Assembly: GCA_963844235.1 (NCBI GenBank)
Contig: CAWJNF010000004.1
Coordinates: 62,001-126,000 of the forward strand
Reading direction: 5' to 3'
DNA length: 64,000 nt
Origin: CAWJNF01 sp963844235
GTDB taxonomy: Bacteria; Actinomycetota; Thermoleophilia; Gaiellales; Gaiellaceae
The notes below the pieces were generated by a model. The model saw only the letters and a list, made by a program, of their open reading frames with translations, was not told the DNA's origin and made no database searches. Position numbers and translations under genes: made by a program. Positions 15,609 to 24,174 of this stretch are shown piece by piece. Numbering within the stretch: the first letter of the stretch is position 1; every line of letters begins with the position of its first letter.

Positions 15609-16842
15609 ACGGTAGCCTCGCGCTCGCGTACTCCCGAGCCAGCCGCGCGATACGGTCGTCGGCGAGGACACGCCCAGCATCGAGCGCGACGGCGCGGCGA
15701 CCGTCGGCTCTGCCGAGCCCCTCGCGCACCGTCCAGCGCAAGGCATCGGCGAGCCTCTCACGCCGTCGAGCCTCGTCCCTGAAGAGCGGGTCGGCCGGGC
15801 GCTGCTCCGCCGCGGCGGTCGCGACCTCCGCCGCGAGCAACTCGTCGAGCGCGCTCGTCTCGATACGCTCCGGACCGCCGGCCGCGCCGTCGAGGGCCGT
15901 CGCGACCACCTGGCCGACCGTCAGCGGCAGCGAGCGCCCCATCGCCACCAGCACGGCGCCATCGACGTCGTCCGCCGGCGGCGGCGTCGCCACGCCCGCC
16001 GCGACGTAGGCGTAGGGCCGGCCCGTCGTGACGGGATCGTAGGCGATCCCGATCGGCTGCAGGGTCTCGGGCCGGCCGCGCCGGACGAGGAGGCGCATCC
16101 CGGGGCGCAGCGGGCCGATGGAGCCGTCGGTGGACGGTCGACCCTCGGGGAAGAAGAGCATGGGCTCGCCCGAACGGACGACCTCGACGACGCGCCTGAG
16201 GTCGGCCGCGGCCAGCTCCGCGCGCCGCCTCCACGCCGACTCCAGCGCCGGATGGCCGAGCTCCGCGCGCGAGAAGCCTCGCCAGAGAAGGTCCGCGAAC
16301 TCGCCCCGTAACAGATCGCCGGCAGTCCGCGGCGCCGGGAGGCCTGCGCCGCGCGACCGCGCCGACAGCGCCGCGAGCGCCTCACCCGGCACGAGCTCCG
16401 CGAGCGGGGTGGCGGCGGGTACCTCCGCGAGCGCCTGTGCGAGCCGCAGCGTCTCCGCGCTGGGATACGGAAGCGGGTTCACCCGCACGAGCGGGAGGTA
16501 CGGCCCGGCGTCGATCCGCCAGAGCAGCCGTCGCGCGCGCCATGGGATTCCCGGTGGAAAGCCCGCGAAGAAGCCCCGCTCGAAGAGATCGTCGCGCGCC
16601 GCGAAGTGGAGCCGTGGATTCCCCCGCCGCCAGACGCCCGCGTGGAGGAAAATCGAGGCGCAGATGGCCGGCACATCCGTCTCCGCCCGGTGGGGGGCGA
16701 CGAGCATGGACCCCAGCCGCAGGCGAAAGCCCGGCGGGAACAGCGTGCGAGACCGGAAAGCAGCCCGCGTGTAGGCGCACATCCCGAGCGCGACCGCTTC
16801 GTAGAGCGGCTCCGACGGCCGTTCGCGAGCTCGCCTGCTCAC
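15571..16842 (-). CDS. Acyltransferase-like protein (PlsC/AGPAT motifs)
   Basis: A 423-residue protein with the two main glycerolphosphate acyltransferase signatures: His-x4-Asp as HRAETD (about residues 51-56) and motif III FFPEGRPSTDG near residue 230. The distance between them is unusually long, about 180 residues, because of an insertion rich in Leu, Arg and Ala. I infer acyl transfer to a lipid or phospho-sugar, but the family is remote and a non-catalytic member is possible. ATG 16842; the upstream spacer carries an inverted REP pair. Confidence 0.6.
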   Translation of the reverse strand: MSRRARERPSEPLYEAVALGMCAYTRAAFRSRTLFPPGFRLRLGSMLVAPHRAETDVPAICASIFLHAGVWRRGNPRLHFAARDDLFERGFFAGFPPGIPWRARRLLWRIDAGPYLPLVRVNPLPYPSAETLRLAQALAEVPAATPLAELVPGEALAALSARSRGAGLPAPRTAGDLLRGEFADLLWRGFSRAELGHPALESAWRRRAELAAADLRRVVEVVRSGEPMLFFPEGRPSTDGSIGPLRPGMRLLVRRGRPETLQPIGIAYDPVTTGRPYAYVAAGVATPPPADDVDGAVLVAMGRSLPLTVGQVVATALDGAAGGPERIETSALDELLAAEVATAAAEQRPADPLFRDEARRRERLADALRWTVREGLGRADGRRAVALDAGRVLADDRIARLAREYASARLPSTPPEPTHRVGG

Positions 16843-16907
16843 GCAGTTAATGCGGCCTCTCAGACCGTTCGACCGGTAACTCCTGCTCTACGCCTCTCAC
16901 CGGTCGG

Positions 16908-17042
16908 TGAAACGATCGTAGGGGCGGGCCTTGGCCCTCAAACCGTGACACGATCCGTGCACCCGAGCTCGTTTCGGGCGGGACTGTAGGGGTGGGCCTT
17001 GGCCCGCCCGCAACTCCCGCCCCTACGACTCCCGACCGTTTC
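16908..17042. repeat. Inverted REP pair with terminal repeats
   Basis: GTAGGGGCGGGCCTTGGCCC starts at 16918. A second unit, GTAGGGGTGGGCCTTGGCCC from 16986, is closed by CCCGCCCCTAC ending at 17026. The flanks also mirror each other: TGAAACGATCGTAGGGGCGG (from 16908) against the reverse complement of the 17015-17042 end. Hairpin arms GGGYGGGCC and GGCCCGCCC around TT resemble the other REP stems only in the GTAG foot. It lies between two minus-strand genes and may act as a transcription or mRNA-end barrier. Confidence 0.75.
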
Positions 17043-17067
17043 AGCTGCAACGTTACGACAGACCGCA

Positions 17068-17850
17068 CTAGAGATCCGTCGGGTCCGGAGCGCCGCGGTG
17101 CAGCAGGTACCACGCGACCGTCAGCGTGAGCGCGTAGCCCTCCTTCGAGCGCCGGAGCTCGATGCCCGCCCGGCGGCCGGCGGCGAGAAGGCGCTCGACC
17201 TCCGCGATCACGGCGTCGCGTCGCTCGCCTTCGCACGAGGCGAGCTCGAGGTAGCGGTCGAGCTCGAACTCGTCGCGCTCGGTCTCGAAGCGCTCCAGCA
17301 CGAGCCAGTTCGCCTCGAAGAGGCTGCGGAAGTCCAGGTCGGGGAGGACGCGCTCGTGGCTGGGGTCGCGCATGTGCTCGAGCCGGTTGTGGTGCATCGC
17401 CTCGAGCGGGTTGGCAGAGGAGATCTGGTCGATGACGAGCAGGCGCCCGCCGATGCGCGTCACACGGGCCATCTCGGCGACGGCGATCTCCGGGTGGGGC
17501 AGGTGGTGCACCGTCCTCGACGTCACGGTCAGATCGAACTCGCCGTCGGCGGCCGGCAGCGCGAGCGCGCTCCCCTCGACGAAGCTGACGTTTGGGTAGG
17601 CCGCGCCGGCCTTGCGCGCGTGGTCGAGCATCTCGGGCACGAGGTCGATGCCGACGACCTCGCGAACGAACGGTGCGAGCGCCAGCGCGAGCGTCCCGGT
17701 TCCTGCCCCGACGTCGAGTACGCGCTCGTCTCCCGTGAGGTGAGCGAAGCGGGCAAGCCGCTCTCGGGTGCCCTCGATCCGCGCCTCACCCAGCGCCGCG
17801 AGCCGGTCGGCCGACGCCGCGAAGCGCGCCCGGGTGGCGTCCTGGCTCAC
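17068..17850 (-). CDS. Class I SAM-dependent methyltransferase
   Basis: A 260-residue Rossmann-fold methyltransferase. Motif I is VLDVGAGTGTLAL (about residues 44-56), the acidic strand GIDLVPEML follows, then FDLTVTSRTVHHLPHPE and the post-motif GGRLLVIDQI. UbiE/Coq5-like in style, but it lacks that family's specific signatures, so the substrate is unknown. GTG 17850 overlaps the stop of the upstream CCA-polymerase frame as GTGA. Because the polymerase frame is shifted, naive reading fuses the two genes into a 620-residue ORF; the fusion is not real. Confidence 0.85.
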   Translation of the reverse strand: MSQDATRARFAASADRLAALGEARIEGTRERLARFAHLTGDERVLDVGAGTGTLALALAPFVREVVGIDLVPEMLDHARKAGAAYPNVSFVEGSALALPAADGEFDLTVTSRTVHHLPHPEIAVAEMARVTRIGGRLLVIDQISSANPLEAMHHNRLEHMRDPSHERVLPDLDFRSLFEANWLVLERFETERDEFELDRYLELASCEGERRDAVIAEVERLLAAGRRAGIELRRSKEGYALTLTVAWYLLHRGAPDPTDL

Positions 17851-18877
17851 GTCCGCTGCTCCCTTCGCACGAGCTCGAGCGCCTCCTCCCGCGTGGTGAT
17901 CGTACCGGCGGCGCGCTCCTCGGCGATCCGCTCCAGCAGGCGACCGACCTCCGGCCCGGGCGGGACGGGCACCTCGTCGCCGTGAAGCAGCGGCTCGGCC
18001 GGTTCCGCCCCTCGCGCCCGCGCGGACGGCGTCCCCGAAGCGCTCCACCGCCGCGCCCCCTCCGACGTACGCGAGCGCCTCGAGCGCCCACGGCTCGGTC
18101 GCCCGCCGGAAGCGGTGTATCTGACGCGCCGACTCGTCACGAGGAAGGCGTGCGGCGAGCATGGTGCGGGCGAGACGACGCTGCTCGCGCGAGATGGGGA
18201 GGCGCTGCAGCGACTCGCCGAAGACGGCGACGAGACCGACCGCCTGGGGTACGTCCTGCCCGATGGTGTCGAGACGGCGCAGCGAGCCACCGAGAGGTCT
18301 CAGCAGCCCGAGCTCGTCGAGCCGGCGCCACCCTGCCTCCCCCATGCGCTCCAGCTCCGCCACGATGCGCTCGCCGGCCGGGTCCGTGACGAGCTCCGCA
18401 TCGCGTCGGACGAGCGCCTCGGTGTCCGGATCGAGGGGGAGATCGAGCTCGGACTCGAGGCGCACCGCGCGCAGGAGCCGCAGGGGATCGTCGCGGAAGA
18501 CGCCGGCCGAGACCGCTCGCAGGATCCGCTGCTCGAGGTCGGCGCGCCCGGCGAAGGGGTCGATCGGCCGGCCGCCGCCCACCGGCACCGCGATCGCGTT
18601 CACGGTGAAGTCGCGCCCGGCGAGATCGTCCTCGATGCTTCCTCGCAGCAGCGTGAAGTCGATCGTGCGCCCATCCGCGGGCGCGACACGCCACGCGCCG
18701 TGGCGCTCGGAGAGCAGGAAGACGGCGCCGCCGAGCGCCTTCCGAAGCGTGCGCGCCGCGCGATCGGGCTCCCGGCAGGCGACGTCGACGTCGAGCACCG
18801 GGCGGCGGAGCAGCTCATCGCGGACGGCGCCGCCGACGACGTAGGCCTCCTCGCCTGCGACGGCGGCGCGGATCTCG

Positions 18878-18885
<8 letters not shown>
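17847..18885 (-). pseudogene. cca: CCA tRNA nucleotidyltransferase/poly(A) polymerase family, frameshifted near 18010
   Basis: Nucleotidyltransferase that adds CCA to tRNA 3' ends, or a poly(A) polymerase relative. Reading from ATG 18885: YVVGGAVRDELLRRPVLDVD, GRDFTVNAIAV and the head-domain continuation through ERFGDAVRA. The frame is then lost. The true C-terminus (EPLLHGDEVPVPPGPEVGRL, ending REEALELVRREQRT at TGA 17847) lies in another frame, so one extra base sits in the GC-rich run 18007-18025. The restored product would be about 345 residues. CCA addition is normally essential, so sequencing error is as likely as decay. ATG 18885 overlaps the alr stop. Confidence 0.8.
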
Positions 18886-19906
<1,021 letters not shown>

Positions 19907-20102
19907 GTCAGACCGCGACTAGGCCGCGCCGGGCTCCGGTCCCCGGGCCGTTACGCCGCCGAAGACGTCGCCCGCATTCAGGCGGATCGACGGCCCGTTC
20001 CCTCCGCGAACGCAATCGCGCCCGAGCGGCCTGCGGTCGAACCCTCCGAACAGCGCGAGATTCACGGATCACCTCCGAGGAGACGGGCCAGCGGCACGAT
20101 AC

Positions 20103-21593
20103 TCAGCGGGAGAGGACCTGCGAGACGGCTGGAAGCACGTCGCTCGCGATCATGCCCGCGAACCCGCAGCGCTCCGCTGCGTGGCCCGCGGCCACGCCCT
20201 GGGTCGCCGCTGCCGCAGCTGCGGCCAGGCGCGGCTCCATGCCCTTGGCGAGGAAGGCCGCCAGGATGCCCGTCAGCACGTCGCCGCTGCCGGCGGTCGC
20301 GAGGCCGGCGTTTCCGAGATCGGCGACGAGAACGCCTCGGCCGACCCCGGCGACGAGGGTGTCGACGCCCTTGAGGAGTACGACCGCGCCCGTGTCGGCC
20401 GCGGCGGCGCGGACCGACTCGAGCCGGCGGGAGCTCACGCGTGCCGACCGCTGATCCAGCAGCCGCGCCAGCTCGCCCGCGTGCGGGGTGAGCACGGTCG
20501 GCCGCTCACGGGCGAATGCCCACTCGAGGTGGCCCGCGAGCGCCCACAGCGCGTCGGCGTCGACGACCACCGGCAGCTCGAGGCGCTCGAGCAGGAGACG
20601 GACGAGCTCGCGCGTGCCGGGACCACGGCCGAGGCCCGGGCCGATTGCGACCGCGCCCGCGCGCGCCGCGACCTCGAGCACGGTCTCCGCTGCCTCCGGT
20701 ACGAAGCGCCCGTCGCTGTCGTCCTCGCACGCCCGGGTCACGACCTCGAGCAGCCGCTGGTCGACCCAGGGCGCCACCGACGCCGGGACGCAGGCGAAGA
20801 CGATGCCCGCGCCCGCGCGCAGCGCCGCTTCGCAGGACAGGCACACCGCCCCCGTGAACCCCGCGGAGCCTCCCACGACGAGAACCGAGCCGGCGGTGTA
20901 CTTGTTGTCCGAAGGCCGGCGGCGAGGCACGAGCTCGAGCGCGCTCGTCCCGACGCGGCCGCTCGCCGTGCTCTCGTGTTCGAGCCCGATGTCCGCGACC
21001 TCGATCTCTCCGGCCTCGAAGCGCCCCGGCGCGACGACCAGACCGAGCTTCACGCCGTGGAACGTGACCGTCGCGGACGCACGAACGGCAACGCCCGACA
21101 CCTCTCCAGTTGATGCGTCGATGCCGGACGGGACGTCGACCGAGACGACGGGACTCTGCGAGGCGTTGATCATCTCGATCGCGGCGCCCGCGTCTCGCCT
21201 CGGCACGCCCGTGAAGCCCGTTCCGAAGAGCGCGTCGACGACGACGTCGGCGCCCCCCGCCTCGGCGCGAAAGGCGACGCCCGCCTCGCGGGCACGGCGC
21301 AGGTTCTCGAGGGCGTCGCCACGGATCCGCGCCTCCTCGGCGAGCAGGAGCACCTCGACCGCACGGCCTGCTGCATGGAGCAGCCTGGCCACGACGAGCC
21401 CGTCGCCGCCGTTGGCCCCCGGGCCACACCAGATCGAGACGCGGCGCGCGTCCGGGTACCGGCGCTCGACGCTGGCCGCCACGGCCTCGCCGGCTCGCTC
21501 CATCAGGTCGAGCGTGGGACCGGAGTACGTCGCCTCGGCCTCCCGCATCTCCTCGGCCGTATAGACCGGCTCGAGCCAGCCCGAGGCTGACAC
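20103..21593 (-). CDS. nnrD: Bifunctional NAD(P)H-hydrate repair enzyme (epimerase plus ADP-dependent dehydratase)
   Basis: Repairs hydrated NAD(P)H: the N-terminal YjeF_N domain (about 1-215) epimerises NAD(P)HX and the C-terminal ribokinase-like domain (about 220-495) dehydrates the S form using ADP/ATP. Seen: GPGANGGDGLVVARLL, DVPSGIDASTGE, then SVLVVGGSAGFTGA, GPGLGRGPG, TPHAGELARLL, VLLKGVDTLVA and GSGDVLTGILAAFLAKG, the last containing the catalytic aspartate. GTG 21593 leaves 8 bp after the acpS stop; another in-frame GTG overlaps acpS. The fused arrangement is like E. coli YjeF (Nnr). Confidence 0.93.
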   Translation of the reverse strand: MSASGWLEPVYTAEEMREAEATYSGPTLDLMERAGEAVAASVERRYPDARRVSIWCGPGANGGDGLVVARLLHAAGRAVEVLLLAEEARIRGDALENLRRAREAGVAFRAEAGGADVVVDALFGTGFTGVPRRDAGAAIEMINASQSPVVSVDVPSGIDASTGEVSGVAVRASATVTFHGVKLGLVVAPGRFEAGEIEVADIGLEHESTASGRVGTSALELVPRRRPSDNKYTAGSVLVVGGSAGFTGAVCLSCEAALRAGAGIVFACVPASVAPWVDQRLLEVVTRACEDDSDGRFVPEAAETVLEVAARAGAVAIGPGLGRGPGTRELVRLLLERLELPVVVDADALWALAGHLEWAFARERPTVLTPHAGELARLLDQRSARVSSRRLESVRAAAADTGAVVLLKGVDTLVAGVGRGVLVADLGNAGLATAGSGDVLTGILAAFLAKGMEPRLAAAAAAATQGVAAGHAAERCGFAGMIASDVLPAVSQVLSR

Positions 21594-21601
21594 GGCACGT
21601 C

Positions 21602-21964
21602 TCACTCGCCGTCCTCCACGGCGCAGATCGCGGCCGCCAGCTCCTTCGAGTGCGTCATCGACAGGTCGATGCGGCCGGCCTCGACCCGCTCCGCCCATGC
21701 CTTCGTCGAGCCCGAGAGCCGCACCTCCGGCTTCGGCCGTCCCACGATCTCGATCTCTTTCCACGTGAACCGGACACCGCACCCGAGCGCTTTGCCGACC
21801 GCCTCCTTGCCGGCGAAGCGGGCCGCGTAGTGCTGGGCGGGATGTGCGCGCGAGTCGCAGTAGGCGATCTCGGCCTCGGTGAACACGCGCTTGCGGAAGC
21901 CGGCGTAGCGCTCGAGCGCCGCCTCGACGCGTGCGATCTCGATCAGGTCGACCCCGACCCGCAT
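21602..21964 (-). CDS. acpS: Holo-[acyl-carrier-protein] synthase
   Basis: Transfers 4'-phosphopantetheine from CoA to the serine of acyl carrier protein. 120 residues, the normal AcpS size. Seen: GVDLIEIARVEAAL with the magnesium-binding aspartate, FTEAEIAYC, RFAGKEAVGKALG with the catalytic Glu and Lys, and LSMTHSKELAAA. ATG 21964. First gene of the acpS-nnr pair; the upstream spacer to glmS is filled by a tandem REP array, which could separate the two transcription units. Confidence 0.93.
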   Translation of the reverse strand: MRVGVDLIEIARVEAALERYAGFRKRVFTEAEIAYCDSRAHPAQHYAARFAGKEAVGKALGCGVRFTWKEIEIVGRPKPEVRLSGSTKAWAERVEAGRIDLSMTHSKELAAAICAVEDGE

Positions 21965-21993
21965 GGGCGGGGCGAGTCTACGACGTCGTGAAG

Positions 21994-22096
21994 ACGGGCC
22001 GGATGAGATCCGGCCCTGCGGATGAGATCCGGCCCTGCGGATGAGATCCGGCCCTGCGGATGAGATCCGGCCCTGCGGATGAGATCCGGCCCCTAC
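21994..22096. repeat. Tandem array of five 19-bp REP half-units
   Basis: An entry arm CGGGCCG is followed by five perfect or near-perfect 19-bp copies of GATGAGATCCGGCCCTGCG (starting 22002, 22021, 22040, 22059, 22078); the last ends in CCCCTAC. Each unit contains ATCCGGCCC, which pairs with the single GGGCCGGAT at the array head or, less well, with neighbouring units. It looks like expansion of one arm of the REP element by slippage. Not CRISPR: there are no unique spacers. Confidence 0.9.
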
Positions 22097-22116
22097 ATCA
22101 CCGCCAGAGGGTTTTC

Positions 22117-22182
22117 GTAGGGGCCGCATCTCATGCGGCCCGGATGGTTCGAGGTGCCAAGGGCCGGATTGAGATCCGGCCC
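22117..22182. repeat. Two REP hairpins beside the acpS tandem array
   Basis: First unit, 22117-22141: GTAG foot, then arms GGGCCGCAT and ATGCGGCCC around CTC, in the opposite orientation to the array. Second unit, 22161-22182: arms GGGCCGGAT and ATCCGGCCC around TGAG. The first differs from the common REP stem by a pair of compensating changes (G to C in one arm, C to G in the other). Located between glmS and acpS, in the glmS downstream region. Confidence 0.85.
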
Positions 22183-22212
22183 ACGCAGAGCCGTTGCCGC
22201 GACCGCAGCCGG

Positions 22213-24036
22213 TTATTCGACGGTGACCGTCTTCGCGAGGTTCCGTGGCTGGTCGACGTTGAGGCCACGCAGGCGCGCGGTGTGGTAGGCGAGCAGCTGC
22301 AGCGGCACGACCGCCAGCACGGCCTGCAGGAACGGGTGCGTGCGCGGCACGTAGATGACGTCGCTCGCGTGGTGCTGGATGTCCTCGTTCCCGTCGGTGG
22401 CGATCGCGATCACGTCAGCGCCCCGAGCGCGGGTCTCCTGGATGTTCGAGACGACCTTGTCGTAGACATGGGAGTCGGTGGCGACGCAGACGACCGGCGT
22501 GGACTCGTCGAGCAGGGCGATCGGGCCGTGCTTCATCTCCCCTGCGGCGTACGCCTCCGTCGGGATGTACGAGATCTCCTTGAGCTTCAGGGCACCCTCG
22601 AGGCATACCGGCAGACCGATGTGGCGGCCGATGTAGAGGAAGAACGGCTGGTCGTAGTGCCGACGGGCGATCTCCTCCATCGGATGGTTGCCGTCCAGGA
22701 ACGTCTGCACCTTCTCGGGCAAGGTCTGAACCTCGCGCACGAGCGTGTCGATCTGCTCCTGCGGCAGCGTGCGGCGCACCTCCGCGAGACGAAGGGCGAG
22801 CAGGTACAGGAGCGTGACCTGCGCCGTGAACGTCTTGGTGGCTGCCACGCTCATCTCGATGCCGGCTCTCGTGTAGAGCACCGAGTCGACCTCTCGCGTG
22901 ATCTGCGCGCCCATCATGTTCGTGATCGCCAGGGTCGGAGCCCCCATCTTGCGCGCGAGGCGCATCGCCGCGAGCGTGTCGGCTGTCTCGCCGGACTGGG
23001 AGATCCCGACGACGAGGCTGTCGCGCGACAGCACCGGGCTGCGGTAGCGCCACTCGCTCGCGATGTCGAACTCGCACGGGATGCGCGCCCACTCCTCGAG
23101 CACGTACCGGCCGACGACGGCCGCGTGGTACGCGGTCCCGTTCGCGACCATGATCATCCGGCGGAGGTTCTGGATCTCGACCTCCGAGAGCCCGATGTCT
23201 TCGAGCACGAGCCGTCCGCCGCGAATCCGCTCGGCGATCGTCTCGTGCAGGGCGGCAGGTTGCTCGTAGATCTCCTTGAGCATGAACGTCTCGTAGCCCT
23301 GCTTCTCCGCGGCCTCGTCGTCCCAGTCGACCTCGATCTCCTCGCGCTCGACCTCGTCGCCGTCGGCGGTGAAGAAGCGGGCTCCGGCCGGCGTGATCGC
23401 GACGATCTCGCCGTCCTCGATCAGCTGCACGCGCCGGGTCTCGCGCATGAAAGCGGCGATGGACGACGCGAGGAACGTCTCCCCCTCGCCCAGGCCGACG
23501 AGCAGCGGGCACTGCAGTCGCGTCCCGACGAGCAGGCCCGGATGGTCGACATGAGTGACGACGAAGGCGAAGTGACCCTCGAGCTCGGCATAGACGGCGC
23601 GCACCGCGGCGAGCAGGTCGCCGTCGTAGTGGTCCTCGACGAGGTGCGACACGACCTCGGCGTCCGTCTCGGACGAGAACACGTGGCCGGACGCCTTCAG
23701 GCGGTCGCGAAGCTCGCGGAAGTTCTCGACGATGCCGTTGAGGACGACGGCGACGGTCTCGTCGCAGCCCGTCAGCGGATGGGCGTTCTCCTCGGAGACG
23801 CGACCGTGCGTCGCCCAGCGGGTGTGCCCGATACCGGTGGTCGCAGCGGAGCCGTTCGTCCCCGCGACCTTCTTCAGATGGCTCAGGTTGCCGACCGCCC
23901 GCACGTAGTCGGGCCGCTCAGCTTCCAGCAGGCAGAGCCCGGCCGAGTCGTAGCCACGGTATTCGAGTCGCTCCAGGCCCTGCAGAAGCAGATCCTTTGC
24001 GAATCGCGTCCCGACGTATCCGATGATCCCGCACAC
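22213..24036 (-). CDS. glmS: Glutamine-fructose-6-phosphate aminotransferase (isomerising)
   Basis: Makes glucosamine-6-phosphate from fructose-6-phosphate and glutamine, the entry to UDP-GlcNAc. 607 residues. The N-terminal Ntn glutaminase starts MCGIIGYVG with the nucleophilic Cys2 and includes TRWATHG. Two SIS domains follow (SQSGETADTLAAMR near residue 345, and a second around 450-580), ending in the family-typical NLAKTVTVE. GTG 24036 with AAGGGG about 9 nt upstream. It lies directly downstream of glmM, so both steps of the pathway are together. No glmS ribozyme is recognised in the 138-nt spacer. Confidence 0.96.
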   Translation of the reverse strand: MCGIIGYVGTRFAKDLLLQGLERLEYRGYDSAGLCLLEAERPDYVRAVGNLSHLKKVAGTNGSAATTGIGHTRWATHGRVSEENAHPLTGCDETVAVVLNGIVENFRELRDRLKASGHVFSSETDAEVVSHLVEDHYDGDLLAAVRAVYAELEGHFAFVVTHVDHPGLLVGTRLQCPLLVGLGEGETFLASSIAAFMRETRRVQLIEDGEIVAITPAGARFFTADGDEVEREEIEVDWDDEAAEKQGYETFMLKEIYEQPAALHETIAERIRGGRLVLEDIGLSEVEIQNLRRMIMVANGTAYHAAVVGRYVLEEWARIPCEFDIASEWRYRSPVLSRDSLVVGISQSGETADTLAAMRLARKMGAPTLAITNMMGAQITREVDSVLYTRAGIEMSVAATKTFTAQVTLLYLLALRLAEVRRTLPQEQIDTLVREVQTLPEKVQTFLDGNHPMEEIARRHYDQPFFLYIGRHIGLPVCLEGALKLKEISYIPTEAYAAGEMKHGPIALLDESTPVVCVATDSHVYDKVVSNIQETRARGADVIAIATDGNEDIQHHASDVIYVPRTHPFLQAVLAVVPLQLLAYHTARLRGLNVDQPRNLAKTVTVE

Positions 24037-24109
24037 CCCGTTCCCCTTTCAGAGGTACCGATCCCCAATCCCCTCACCTCGTTATCGACGGTGAGTGGCG
24101 GTTTGGCAA

Positions 24110-24146
24110 CTTTCTTGCGCTCCTCCTGGGTGCGCTAAGAAGAAAG
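24110..24146 (-). promoter_or_regulatory. Hairpin in the glmM-glmS spacer
   Basis: CTTTCTT (24110-24116) and GCGC (24117-24120) pair with GCGC (24132-24135) and AAGAAAG (24140-24146), with a 4-nt bulge. The stem is symmetric in strand. In the minus direction it follows the glmM stop and precedes glmS, so it could be a weak terminator or a leader structure. It matches no riboswitch I know. Confidence 0.35.
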
Positions 24147-24174
24147 CAAACGAGCCCGGCGACCCCTCGCTGGG

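Noticed and set aside
22002..22096. CRISPR array
   Set aside because: A pure 19-bp tandem repeat with no unique spacers and no cas genes.
22060..24138. 692-residue plus-strand ORF over glmS
   Set aside because: Antisense shadow of glmS; its sequence is His/Arg/Asp-rich without domain structure.
24037..24174. glmS ribozyme or riboswitch
   Set aside because: The spacer has one hairpin but none of the conserved glmS ribozyme sequence, which is mostly a Firmicutes feature.
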